Assembly (NCBI GenBank): GCA_964559535.1
Contig: CAZLIC010000026.1
Location: forward strand, 1-48,449
Reading direction: 5' to 3'
Length of the DNA: 48,449 nucleotides
Source: CAZLIC01 sp964559535
GTDB taxonomy: Bacteria; Pseudomonadota; Alphaproteobacteria; Rhodobacterales; Rhodobacteraceae
Shown here piece after piece: positions 16,228-25,029 of the stretch. Numbering within the stretch: the stretch's first letter is position 1; every line of letters starts with the position of its first letter. Both the position numbers and the translations under genes were made by a program. The notes under the pieces were generated by a model, which saw only the letters and a list, made by a program, of their open reading frames with translations, was not told the origin of the DNA and made no database searches.

Positions 16228-17187
16228 ATGGGGCGGGTGAACGAGTTGCGGCTGATCGCCCGGGTCGCGCAGATGTACCATGTTGAGAAGAAGCGGCAGG
16301 CCGAGATTGCCGATGTGCTGCGGCTAAGCCAGGCCACGGTCAGCCGGATGCTGAAACGCGCCGAGGAAGAGGATATCGTCCGCACCACAGTGATCCCCCC
16401 GCCCGGCACCTTTGCCGATCTGGAGGCAGGTCTGCGCCAACAGTTCGGGCTGACGGAAGCCATCGTGGCCGACTGCACCGAAGACCGTGACGGCGCCATC
16501 ATGGCCCGCATCGGCGAGGCGGCAGCGCATTTCCTGGAGGTGACGCTGGCGCAGGGCGAGATCATCGGCGTGTCCAGCTGGAGCCAGACCATCCTGCGGA
16601 TGGTCGACAACATCCACCCGCTGAAGGCCGCCAAGGCACGCTATGTGGTGCAGACGCTGGGCGGCATGGGCGACCCCAGCGTGCAGGCCCACGCCACGCA
16701 GCTGACCACCCGGCTGGCCCGGCTGACCGGGGCCGAACCCAGGCTTCTGCCGGTGCAGGGCGTGGCCTCCTCGCGTGAGGCCAAGCTCGTCATGCTGGCC
16801 GACCCTTTTGTGCGCGAAACGATGGACCTGTTTTCGCGCATCACGCTGGCGATCATCGGCATAGGTGCGGTGGCGCCTTCGGAGCTGCTGGCACGGTCGG
16901 GCAACATCTTTTCGCCGCAGGAACTGGCGCGGCTGGATGAAGAGGGCGTGGTGGGCGAGATGTCGCTGCGCTTCTTTGATGCCGCGGGTCGACCCGTGGG
17001 CACCCCGCTGGACGACCGGGTGATCGGTCTGACGCTGGAGGGGCTGGGCAAGGTGGGCCGGGTGATGGCGCTGGCGGGCGGGCAGGCCAAGACGGCAGCC
17101 ATTGCCGGGGCGCTGAAGGCAGGGATCATCGACGTGCTGGTGACCGACAAATTCACCGCGGCACGGCTGACAGGAGGGGCGGCATGA
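16228..17187 (+). CDS. SorC/DeoR-type sugar-binding transcriptional regulator
   Basis: A 319-residue regulator. An N-terminal winged helix-turn-helix (about residues 5-55; KKRQAEIADVLRLSQATVSRMLKRAEEE) is followed by the SorC sugar-phosphate-binding domain (QTLGGMGDPSVQAHATQLTTRLA; ADPFVRETMDLFSRITLAIIGIG; SLRFFDAAGRPV; VTDKFTAARL). Members usually repress polyol or sugar operons and are released by a phosphorylated intermediate. The start at 16228 follows AGGGGGAG and matches the typical MGRVNELRLIARVAQMYH beginning. It overlaps the next SDR gene by four bases (ATGA). The three 16-bp sites at 12785, 12925 and 16198 are its probable targets. Confidence 0.9.
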   Translation: MGRVNELRLIARVAQMYHVEKKRQAEIADVLRLSQATVSRMLKRAEEEDIVRTTVIPPPGTFADLEAGLRQQFGLTEAIVADCTEDRDGAIMARIGEAAAHFLEVTLAQGEIIGVSSWSQTILRMVDNIHPLKAAKARYVVQTLGGMGDPSVQAHATQLTTRLARLTGAEPRLLPVQGVASSREAKLVMLADPFVRETMDLFSRITLAIIGIGAVAPSELLARSGNIFSPQELARLDEEGVVGEMSLRFFDAAGRPVGTPLDDRVIGLTLEGLGKVGRVMALAGGQAKTAAIAGALKAGIIDVLVTDKFTAARLTGGAA

Positions 17188-17969
17188 GACGGTTCGAGGG
17201 GCAGGCAGTGCTGGTCACCGGGGGCAACCGGGGCATCGGGCGGGGCATTGCCACGCGGTTCGCGCAGGAAGGTGCCAAGGTCGCCATCGCCGCCATCGAC
17301 CGCGACACGCCCGATGCGGCGGCGGCCATCGCCGCCGAAACCGAGGCGCAAGTGGTTGGATTCATTCTGGATGTGACAGATGCAGCAGCCGTGCGCGAAA
17401 CCTTCGGCGCGGCCGAGGCGGCGCTGGGGCCGCTGTCGGTGTCTGTCCAGAACGCGGGCGTCATCACCATTGCCCGGGTCGAGGACCTGACCGAGCGGGA
17501 ATGGGACTTCAACCTGGACGTCAACACCAAGGGTGTCTTCCTGTGCTGCCAAGAGGCGGTGCGGCGGTTCCGGGCCAGCGGCACGAAAGGTCGGCTGGTC
17601 AACACCGCATCGGGGCAGGCGCGGCAGGGGTTCATCTACACGCCGCACTATGCGGCATCGAAGTTCGGCGTTGTCGGCATAACCCAAAGCCTTGCCAAGG
17701 AACTGGCGCCCGAGGGCATTACCGTGAACGCCATCTGCCCCGGAATCATCCACACCGACATGTGGGACTATAATGACCGCGTCTGGGGGCAGATGCTGGG
17801 CAGCTATGGCCCGGGCGAACTGATGGCCGAATGGGTGCGCAACATCCCGATGCGCCGCGCGGGCACTCCGGCCGAGGTGGGCGGGCTGGTGGCGTTTCTG
17901 GCCTCGGCCGATGCCGCCTACATCACCGGGCAGACGGTGAATGTGGATGGCGGGCTGATCATGTCCTAG
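17184..17969 (+). CDS. SDR family oxidoreductase (second polyol dehydrogenase-like)
   Basis: A 261-residue classical short-chain dehydrogenase with TGGNRGIGRG (12-21), an acidic D39 after the second strand (NAD+ preference), an NAG motif and catalytic Y156/K160 (YAASK). The C-terminus GQTVNVDGGLIMS is ordinary for the family. The insert around IIHTDMWDYNDRVW is shared with sorbitol/xylitol/galactitol-type dehydrogenases, from memory. It closes the transketolase-kinase-regulator operon, overlapping the regulator by four bases. Two SDRs in one locus fit either two stereoisomeric polyols or two oxidation steps. The exact substrate is unknown. Confidence 0.85.
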   Translation: MRRFEGQAVLVTGGNRGIGRGIATRFAQEGAKVAIAAIDRDTPDAAAAIAAETEAQVVGFILDVTDAAAVRETFGAAEAALGPLSVSVQNAGVITIARVEDLTEREWDFNLDVNTKGVFLCCQEAVRRFRASGTKGRLVNTASGQARQGFIYTPHYAASKFGVVGITQSLAKELAPEGITVNAICPGIIHTDMWDYNDRVWGQMLGSYGPGELMAEWVRNIPMRRAGTPAEVGGLVAFLASADAAYITGQTVNVDGGLIMS

Positions 17970-17983
17970 GCTTCGGCAGCCGC

Positions 17984-18142
17984 CTACCAGCGGCGGCTGC
18001 GGTCGATCCTGTCGCGCAGCCGGGCCATCGCGGCGAACAGGGCGCGGGTGTGTTCGCGCAGCAGCCACAGGTACAGCCCGGCCACCGCCAGCCCGACAAG
18101 ACCAAGAATCAGCAGGGCAAGCAGGCTGTCAAAACCGGGCAT
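17984..18142 (-). CDS. small membrane protein (52 aa)
   Basis: A short frame with one strong hydrophobic segment (SLLALLILGLVGLAVAGLYL) and a basic C-terminal helix (REHTRALFAAMARLRDRI) typical of small single-pass proteins. The start at 18142 is chosen because the longer frame to 18238 adds a cysteine/arginine-rich stretch, but no good ribosome site supports either. It converges on the second SDR gene and faces away from the Hint-domain gene. No family is recognised. Confidence 0.45.
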   Translation of the reverse strand: MPGFDSLLALLILGLVGLAVAGLYLWLLREHTRALFAAMARLRDRIDRSRRW

Positions 18143-18255
18143 CGGGCGTTTCTGGCTGCATTCGGGGCAAGTGGCGCGCGTTGCGGGCAGATTGACGCGG
18201 AATTTACCCGGCGGCGGTAAACCCCGCAAAAACGCCATAGCCCGGGGCGCTGATC

Positions 18256-19899
18256 ATGGCAACCGCATCGGAACTTCCCGTCGATACGTCGGCCGATGCC
18301 ATGCAGATGGCCGAAGTGATGTTCGGCACCGGCATCACCATCAAATCCGCCAGCTTTACCGGCGCCCCCACCTCATCGGGCATCTACAAGGGCGGCGACA
18401 GCATCGCCCCCGACGTGACGCCCTCGGACTATGGGGTGATCCTGTCCACCGGCAACGCCACCGACATTACCAACAGCGCCGACGACCCCAACACCGGCAA
18501 CGGCAAGACGACCGACCACCAGACCGCAGGCGACGAGGGCTTGTCCAAGGTGTCGGGCCAGGACACCTACGATGCCGCCGTGTTCGAGGCCGAGTTCGTG
18601 CCCGAAGGCAGCACGCTGACCATGCAGGTGGTGTTCAGTTCGGAAGAATACCTGGAATACGTCAACTCCGGCTTCAACGATGCGGTGGGCATCTGGGTCA
18701 ACGGCCAGCCCGCCACGCTGACGGTGGGCACCGGCGACATCACCATCAACAACATCAACGATGTCAGCAACGCGAACCTGTACATCGACAATCCGTCCGG
18801 CGCCGACCTGTTCAACACCGAGATGGATGGCTTCACGGTTACCCTGACGCTGAAGGCGCCCGTCGTGCCCGGCCAGGTGAACACCATCCGCATCGGCATC
18901 GCCGATGGGGGCGACAGCGCATATGACAGCAACCTGCTGATCGCGGGTGATTCCATCCAGACGGCGCTGATTGCCGGGGATGACGCGGTTTCGCTGTCGG
19001 CGGGAACGCCAACCGAAGTGGATGTGCTGGCCAACGACACGTCGGCCGCGGGCGGAACGCTGACGATCACGCATATCAACGGGCAGCCGGTGGTAGTGGG
19101 CGACACCATCAACCTGCCCACGGGCGAGCAGATCACGCTGACCGAAACGGGCTTCACGGTGCTGTCGAACGGTACCGAGGACGGCACCAACACGTTTTCC
19201 TATACCGTCGAGGACGGGGCCGGGAATTCCGACATCGCGTTTGTCGATGTGACCACATCGGTGCCCTGCTTTGTGGCGGGAACCATGATCCTGACGCCGC
19301 AGGGGCCACGGCCTGTGGAACGGATTGCCGTCGGCGACATGGTCACCACGCTGGACCACGGACCGCAGCCGGTGCGCTGGGTGGGGCTGCGGCGGCTGGA
19401 TGCGGCCGACCTGGGTGCAGCGCCCCACCTGCGCCCGGTACGCATTGCCCGCGGTGCGTTGGGCGACGGGTTGCCGGAAGCCGACCTTCTGGTGTCGCCG
19501 CAACACCGGGTGCTGATCCGGTCGCGCATTGCGCGCCGCATGTTCGACGGCGCCGGGGTGCTGGTGGCGGCAAAGCAGTTACTTGGGCTGCCTGGGATTT
19601 CGGTGGAAACCGCGCCGCGGACGGCGACCTATGCGCACCTCTTGTTCGACCGGCACGAGGTGGTGATGTCTAACGGCGCCGCGACCGAATCACTGTTCAC
19701 CGGGCCCGAAGCACTGAAGGCGCTGAGCCCGGCGGCACGGGAGGAAATCCTGACGCTCTTCCCGTCGCTTGCGGGCCGTGACGCGGCACGCAAACTGGTG
19801 CCCGGCAAGGCGGCGCGCGACCTTGCCCGCCGCCACATGCGCAACAACGTGTCCCTACAGGCGGCGCACGGGCAGGGCGGCCAACCGGCTGCAGGATGA
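18256..19899 (+). CDS. choice-of-anchor L / Hint domain protein
   Basis: A 547-residue protein with three parts. Residues about 15-235 look like a choice-of-anchor L domain (VFSSEEYLEYVNSGFNDAVG; IRIGIADGGDSAYDSNLLI). About 238-335 is a bacterial cadherin/Ig-like module (AGDDAVSLSAGTPTEVDVL, then FSYTVEDGAGN). From C338 a Hint (hedgehog/intein) domain begins with CFVAGTMILTPQGPRPVERI and contains SPQHRVLI with the characteristic histidine. There is no N-terminal signal peptide, so secretion by a type I system is likely, as for other Rhodobacteraceae Hint proteins. No type I exporter is adjacent. The usual HN-C/S splice end is absent, so self-cleavage, not splicing, would be expected. Confidence 0.8.
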   Translation: MATASELPVDTSADAMQMAEVMFGTGITIKSASFTGAPTSSGIYKGGDSIAPDVTPSDYGVILSTGNATDITNSADDPNTGNGKTTDHQTAGDEGLSKVSGQDTYDAAVFEAEFVPEGSTLTMQVVFSSEEYLEYVNSGFNDAVGIWVNGQPATLTVGTGDITINNINDVSNANLYIDNPSGADLFNTEMDGFTVTLTLKAPVVPGQVNTIRIGIADGGDSAYDSNLLIAGDSIQTALIAGDDAVSLSAGTPTEVDVLANDTSAAGGTLTITHINGQPVVVGDTINLPTGEQITLTETGFTVLSNGTEDGTNTFSYTVEDGAGNSDIAFVDVTTSVPCFVAGTMILTPQGPRPVERIAVGDMVTTLDHGPQPVRWVGLRRLDAADLGAAPHLRPVRIARGALGDGLPEADLLVSPQHRVLIRSRIARRMFDGAGVLVAAKQLLGLPGISVETAPRTATYAHLLFDRHEVVMSNGAATESLFTGPEALKALSPAAREEILTLFPSLAGRDAARKLVPGKAARDLARRHMRNNVSLQAAHGQGGQPAAG

Positions 19900-19932
19900 C
19901 TGCTGCAGATCGGGCAGCGCCCGGGCAGCCTG

Positions 19933-21159
19933 TTACCCCCGGTCCTCGACGAAGTCGATCATCCGCGGCAGGCAGCGCGTTTTCAGGTCATACCGCTGCA
20001 GCACCGTTTCGCGGGCGGCGGCGCGCATCTGGGCAAAGCGCTGGGGTTCGGCCAGCGCCTCGATCAGTGCCGCCGACCAGCCCTTGACGTCGAAGAAATC
20101 CACCAACCGACCATTCACGCCGTCTTCGATCACCTCGGTCACCGGGCCGGTGGCCGACCCCACCACCAGCGCCCCCGCCGACATCGATTCGATCATCGAC
20201 CACGACAGCACGAAGGGATAGGTCAGATAGGCGTGGGCGCGGCCGATCTGGATGAGCTTGCGGAAGGTGTCATAGGGCACGCGGCCGGGGAAATGCAGGC
20301 GCGACAGGTCAAGCTGGCCCTTCAGTTCGTCCAGGAAGGTCTGCTTCCAGGTGGTGCCCTTGGGCGCGGCGCGGCCATAGGACACGTCATCGCCACCCAC
20401 CAGCACGACATGGGCGTTCGGCCTGGCCGCCAGCACCGCAGGCAGGGCGCGCAGGAAGATGTGGTAGCCGCGGTAGGGTTCCAGGTTGCGGTTGACGAAG
20501 GTAATCACCTCGTCCCCTGCGCGGAAGGTGGTGCCGTCATCCAGCGTGACGCTGGCCGCGGGGTCGGGGGCCATCACGGCGGTATCCACGCCGTCATGGA
20601 TGACCGAGAGCATGCGGCGCAGGGCGGGGGGATAAGTGTCGGCCTGCCAGTGGGTGGGCGACACGCCGGCGTCAGAATGCAGCAGCGCCTGGCCCAGATG
20701 CGCCGCGCGGCCCTGCGCTATCATGATGCCGTCGAATGGGTCGGCCTTGCCGTCGAACTCGGGGTCAAAGCCCACGTCCAGGCCGCGGCCGGAATAGTAG
20801 AACTCGGCATAGGTCAGGTGGCGGGCTTCGGGCCAGACTTCCTTGAGGAACAGGTTCTCGCCCCAGCCGGAATGGCCGAACACCACGTCGGGAACATAGC
20901 CCGTATCGCGGCGCAGGCGCAGGCAGGCGCGCGCCACCGTCACGCCGCGGTCGGACATGGTGGTGAAGTTGCGCCCCAGCCGGGTACGCGCGGCGTCAAC
21001 CTCGGGCGCGTCATGCTTGTAGCGCAGGGTCTGGATGGGGGTGGTGCGCTTGTTCACCGCGTCGGTCACGGCCTTGCAGTCGTGCCCGCGGGCGGCAAGA
21101 GCCGGGGCCAGGTGCAGGAACTGGCCGGGATAGTTCTGGTGGACGAACAGGATTTTCAT
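19933..21159 (-). CDS. glycosyltransferase family 4 protein
   Basis: A 408-residue GT-B type glycosyltransferase. The N-terminal Rossmann lobe starts MKILFVHQNYPGQFLHLAPAL. The C-terminal nucleotide-sugar lobe carries ITFVNRNLEPYRGYHIFLRALP, HVVLVGGDDVSYG and the retaining-GT acidic motif around SMIESMSAGALVVGSATGPVTEVI. It would transfer a nucleotide-activated sugar at the cytoplasmic face. Its ATG overlaps the yejF stop by four bases, which places it unexpectedly at the end of a peptide-transporter operon. It converges with the Hint-domain gene, with 33 bases between the stops. Confidence 0.88.
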   Translation of the reverse strand: MKILFVHQNYPGQFLHLAPALAARGHDCKAVTDAVNKRTTPIQTLRYKHDAPEVDAARTRLGRNFTTMSDRGVTVARACLRLRRDTGYVPDVVFGHSGWGENLFLKEVWPEARHLTYAEFYYSGRGLDVGFDPEFDGKADPFDGIMIAQGRAAHLGQALLHSDAGVSPTHWQADTYPPALRRMLSVIHDGVDTAVMAPDPAASVTLDDGTTFRAGDEVITFVNRNLEPYRGYHIFLRALPAVLAARPNAHVVLVGGDDVSYGRAAPKGTTWKQTFLDELKGQLDLSRLHFPGRVPYDTFRKLIQIGRAHAYLTYPFVLSWSMIESMSAGALVVGSATGPVTEVIEDGVNGRLVDFFDVKGWSAALIEALAEPQRFAQMRAAARETVLQRYDLKTRCLPRMIDFVEDRG

Positions 21160-22745
21160 GGCGTCTCGCCGAAGGCAGCTTTCATCAGGGCGCGGGTGTA
21201 GTCGGTTTGCGGGGCGGCGAACACCTGCGCCGTCGTCCCCTGTTCCACCACATCGCCGTTCTTCAGCACCATCACGCGGTGCGACAGCGCGCGGACCACG
21301 CGCAGGTCGTGGCTGATGAACAGGTAGGCCAGGCCATGCCTGCGCTGCAACTCACGCAAGAGGTTCACGATCTGCACCTGCACGGTCATGTCCAGCGCGC
21401 TGGTCGGCTCGTCCAGCAGCACCACCTTGGGGCGCAGGATCATGGCGCGGGCAATTGCGATGCGCTGGCGCTGGCCGCCCGAGAATTCGTGGGGGTAGCG
21501 GCCCATCGTGGCGGGGTCGAGCCCAACCTCGGTCATGATCTCGGCGACCATCGCGCGCCTGTCGCGGCCAGGATCGATGCTGTGGACACCCAGACCCTCG
21601 GCAATGATCTCTTCCACCGTCATGCGGGGTGAAAGGCTGCCGTAGGGGTCCTGGAACACCACCTGCATGTCGCGGCGCAGGGGGCGCAGGCTGCTGCCGC
21701 GCAGGGTGTCGATGCGGTTTCCCTGGAAGGTGATGCCGCCCTTCGAGTCGATCAGGCGCAGGATGGCCAGGGCCAGCGTCGTTTTGCCCGAACCTGATTC
21801 GCCCACGATGCCAAGGGTTTCACCGGCGCGGATCGAGATCGTCGCGTCGTTCACGGCTTTGACGTAACCGCTGACGCGGCGCATCAGGCCGGTGTGAATG
21901 GGGAACCAGATGCGCAGGTTCTCCGTCTGCACCAGCACGGGCGCGCCTTCGGCCACGGGGTCGGCCACGCCGGTGGCGTGGGCGTCCAAGAGTTTGCGGG
22001 TGTAGGGGTGCTGCGGATTGGCGAAGACCTCGGCGGTGGGCCCCTGCTCGACGATCTCGCCGCCCTGCATCACACACACCCGGTCGGCGATGCGCTGCAC
22101 GATGGTCAGGTCGTGGGTGATGAACAGCAGGCTCAGGCCCTCGCGCGCCTTCAGGTCGGCCAGCAGGTCAAGGATCTGGGCCTGAATGGTGACGTCAAGC
22201 GCGGTGGTGGGCTCATCCGCGATCAGCAGGTCGGGGCCATTGGCCAACGCCATGGCGATCATCACGCGCTGCCTTTGCCCGCCCGACAACTGGTGCGGAT
22301 AGGCTGACAGGCGGCTTTCGGCCTCGCGGATGCCGACCTTTTCCAGAAGCTCGACCATCCGCGCCCGCGCCGCATCGCCGCGCAGGCCCTGGTGCAGCGC
22401 CAGGCTCTCGCCGATCTGTTTTTCGATGGTGTGCAGCGGGTTCAGCGAGGTCATCGGCTCCTGGAAGATGAAGCTGATGTCGTTGCCGCGCACGACGCGC
22501 AGTTGCGGCTCGGCAGCGCCGATCATCTGCGCGTCGCGGAAGGTGACCGATCCGGTAACCGTTGCACTGTCGGGCAACAACCCGACCGTTGACAGCGCGG
22601 TGACCGACTTGCCCGACCCGGATTCGCCCACCAGCGCGACCGTCTCGCCGCGGTCCACATGGAACGACACGTTGCGCACGGCATGGATGTCACGCCCGTC
22701 CTGCCGGAAGGTGACGCTCAGGTTGCGGACGTCCAGCAGCGTCAT
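21156..22745 (-). CDS. yejF: peptide ABC transporter ATP-binding protein (YejF type)
   Basis: A 529-residue fused double ATPase, the hallmark of YejF. Each half has its own Walker A (GESGSGKSVT near residue 40, GESGSGKTTL in the second), signature (LSGGQRQRVMIAMAL; FSGGQRQRIAIARAM) and Walker B (LLIADEPTTALD; VVLLDEPTSALD), with an oligopeptide-transporter C-terminal segment. It powers uptake through YejB/YejE of peptides bound by YejA, including microcin C-like compounds in enterobacteria. It overlaps the upstream yejE stop and the downstream glycosyltransferase start by four bases each. Confidence 0.93.
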   Translation of the reverse strand: MTLLDVRNLSVTFRQDGRDIHAVRNVSFHVDRGETVALVGESGSGKSVTALSTVGLLPDSATVTGSVTFRDAQMIGAAEPQLRVVRGNDISFIFQEPMTSLNPLHTIEKQIGESLALHQGLRGDAARARMVELLEKVGIREAESRLSAYPHQLSGGQRQRVMIAMALANGPDLLIADEPTTALDVTIQAQILDLLADLKAREGLSLLFITHDLTIVQRIADRVCVMQGGEIVEQGPTAEVFANPQHPYTRKLLDAHATGVADPVAEGAPVLVQTENLRIWFPIHTGLMRRVSGYVKAVNDATISIRAGETLGIVGESGSGKTTLALAILRLIDSKGGITFQGNRIDTLRGSSLRPLRRDMQVVFQDPYGSLSPRMTVEEIIAEGLGVHSIDPGRDRRAMVAEIMTEVGLDPATMGRYPHEFSGGQRQRIAIARAMILRPKVVLLDEPTSALDMTVQVQIVNLLRELQRRHGLAYLFISHDLRVVRALSHRVMVLKNGDVVEQGTTAQVFAAPQTDYTRALMKAAFGETP

Positions 22746-23842
22746 GCGAAGGTCTTCCGGGGGTCAAAGGCATCGCGGATGCCTTCGAAGATGAAGACCA
22801 GAAGCGACAGCATGATCGCGAAGGTGAAGAAGGCGGTGAAGCCCAGCCACGGCGCCTGCAGGTTCTGCTTGGCCTGCAGCGTAAGCTCACCCAGCGAGGG
22901 CGACGAGGAGGGCAGGCCGAAGCCCAGGAAATCCAGCGAGGCGAGCGAGCCGATGGCACCGGCGACCAGGAAGGGCAGCATGGTGACGGTGGCCACCATG
23001 GCATTGGGCAGCACATGGCGGAACATGATGCGCCAGTCGGGCACGCCCAGCGCCCGGGCGGCGCGGACGTATTCGAAGTTGCGGGCGCGCAGGAACTCGG
23101 CGCGCACCACGCCGATCAGCGCCGTCCAGCCGAACAGCACCGACAGGCCCACCAAGAGCCAGAAGTTCATCTGCCAGATCGCCGCCACGATGATGATGAT
23201 GTAGAGGCTGGGCGTGGCCCCCCAGATTTCGATGACGCGCTGGAAGATCAGGTCGACCAGCCCGCCGAAGTACCCCTGCACGGCGCCCGCGGCGATGCCG
23301 ATGACCGAGGTGAGCAGGGTGACGACCAGCGCAAAGGTGACCGACAGGCGAAAGCCGTAGATCACGCGCGCCAGCACATCGCGCGCGGTGTCGTCGGTGC
23401 CCAGCCAGTGCGTGGCATCGGGGGCCGAGGGGGCGGGACCATTCAGGTCGTTGATGGTGCTGTAGCTGGACCGCACGGGGGGCCAGACAATCCAGCCCGG
23501 CACGGCATCGGCCAACTCGCCTGCAGCGGCCTGTTCGCGGATACCTTCGGGGTCATCCAGGCAGTCGATGATGCCGCCGGTTTCGATCAGGCACTGCACC
23601 TCGGGGTCGCGGTACTTGGCCTCGGTCTGGAAGTCGCCGCCGAACGCAGTTTCGGGGTATGCCTTGAAGATGGGGGCGTAGTATTCACCGCGGTATTGCA
23701 CAAGGACCGGCTTGTCGTTGGCAACAAGTTCGGCGCACAGCGACAGGCCGAACAGAACTGCGAAGATCCACAGCGAGTACCAGGCCCGGCGGTTGGCCTT
23801 GAAGTTGCGCCAGCGGCGGGCGTTCAGGGGGGAAAGGGCCAT
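22742..23842 (-). CDS. yejE: peptide ABC transporter permease (YejE type)
   Basis: A 366-residue inner-membrane permease of the BPD_transp_1 family. The N-terminus SPLNARRWRNFKANRRAWYSLWIF is typical of YejE. A large periplasmic insert follows, then GTDDTARDVLARVIYGFRLS and the EAA-type loop RAARALGVPDWRIMFRHVLPNA before the last helices. The start at 23842 is chosen because GGAGGGGT lies just upstream, inside the end of yejB, and the spacing to the yejB stop is one base. Four-base overlap with yejF. Partner of YejB in the channel. Confidence 0.93.
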   Translation of the reverse strand: MALSPLNARRWRNFKANRRAWYSLWIFAVLFGLSLCAELVANDKPVLVQYRGEYYAPIFKAYPETAFGGDFQTEAKYRDPEVQCLIETGGIIDCLDDPEGIREQAAAGELADAVPGWIVWPPVRSSYSTINDLNGPAPSAPDATHWLGTDDTARDVLARVIYGFRLSVTFALVVTLLTSVIGIAAGAVQGYFGGLVDLIFQRVIEIWGATPSLYIIIIVAAIWQMNFWLLVGLSVLFGWTALIGVVRAEFLRARNFEYVRAARALGVPDWRIMFRHVLPNAMVATVTMLPFLVAGAIGSLASLDFLGFGLPSSSPSLGELTLQAKQNLQAPWLGFTAFFTFAIMLSLLVFIFEGIRDAFDPRKTFA

Positions 23843-23843
23843 G

Positions 23844-25004
23844 CTAACCCCTCCGTCCAAAGTCGATGCGCGGATCGACCCAGACGTACATCAGATCCGA
23901 CAGGATGCCCATCAGAAGGCCCAGAAGGCCGAAGAAGAACAGCGTGCCGAAGATCACCGGATAGTCGCGGCTGACCGCGGCCTCGAACCCCAGGCGGCCC
24001 AGGCCATCGAGCGAGAACACGGTTTCGATGATGATCGAGCCGCCGAAGAACACGCTGACAAACAGCGCCGGAAAACCCGCGATGACAATGAGCATGGCAT
24101 TGCGGAAGACGTGGCCGTACAGCACGCGACGTTCGGTCAGGCCCTTGGCCCGCGCCGTCATCACGTACTGCTTCTTGATCTCGTCAAGGAAGCTGTTCTT
24201 CGTCAGCAGCGTCAGAGTGGCGAAGGACGAGATGGTCGAGGCCACGACCGGCAGCGTGATGTGCCAGAAGTAGTCGCCGATCTTGCCCAGGGTGGACAGT
24301 TCGTCCCAGTTTTCCGACGTCAGGTTGCGGATGGGGAACCATTGGAAATACGAGCCGCCCGCGAACACCACCAGCAAAAGGATGGCAAACAGGAAGCCCG
24401 GAATCGCATAGCCCACGATGATGAGGCCCGAAGTCCAGCTGTCGAAGGGCGAGCCGTCGCGCACCGCCTTACGGATGCCCAGCGGGATGGAGACGAGGTA
24501 GGCAATCAGTGTGGACCAGAGGCCGAGGGTGATGGAGACGGGCATCTTTTCCAGCACCAGCTCCAGCACGCCGATGGACCGGAAGTAGCTTTCGCCAAAG
24601 TCGAAGGTCAGGAAGTTGCCCATCTGGGTGAGGAAGCGTTCCCAGGCCGGGATCATTTCCTTGCGGCATTCTGGCACGTTGATCGAAGGGGTGCCGGTGA
24701 AGCCTTCGTCGCAGACGATGCGGGCAAAGCCGAACTGCTGTTCCAGTGCGGCGATGAAATCGGGCGGCAGGCCGCGGCCGCCGATGTATTGCGACTGTTC
24801 GCCGCCACTGCCGCCGCCTTCCTGCTGACCCGCGTCGTTGCCGCCCGATATGGCAGAAAAGGCGTCACCCCCGCCTTCCAGCCGGGCGATCACCTGTTCC
24901 ACCGGGCCACCGGGGACGAACTGGGTGAGGAAGAAGTTGATGAACATGATCCCGAACAAAGTCGGAATCACCAGCAAGAGCCGCCGCAGGATATAGGCGC
25001 CCAT
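23844..25004 (-). CDS. yejB: peptide ABC transporter permease (YejB type)
   Basis: A 386-residue permease starting MGAYILRRLLLVIPTLFGIM, the standard oligopeptide permease beginning, with the EAA-like loop TARAKGLTERRVLYGHVFRNA near residue 270. Between the first helix and the main domain it has a low-complexity glycine/glutamine insert (about residues 45-75) that probably lies in the periplasm; YejB proteins commonly have an insert here. It forms the membrane channel with YejE. The upstream yejA stop is 25 bases away. Confidence 0.93.
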   Translation of the reverse strand: MGAYILRRLLLVIPTLFGIMFINFFLTQFVPGGPVEQVIARLEGGGDAFSAISGGNDAGQQEGGGSGGEQSQYIGGRGLPPDFIAALEQQFGFARIVCDEGFTGTPSINVPECRKEMIPAWERFLTQMGNFLTFDFGESYFRSIGVLELVLEKMPVSITLGLWSTLIAYLVSIPLGIRKAVRDGSPFDSWTSGLIIVGYAIPGFLFAILLLVVFAGGSYFQWFPIRNLTSENWDELSTLGKIGDYFWHITLPVVASTISSFATLTLLTKNSFLDEIKKQYVMTARAKGLTERRVLYGHVFRNAMLIVIAGFPALFVSVFFGGSIIIETVFSLDGLGRLGFEAAVSRDYPVIFGTLFFFGLLGLLMGILSDLMYVWVDPRIDFGRRG

Positions 25005-25029
25005 TCGTTCTACCTGCCCCCGGCTGCGT

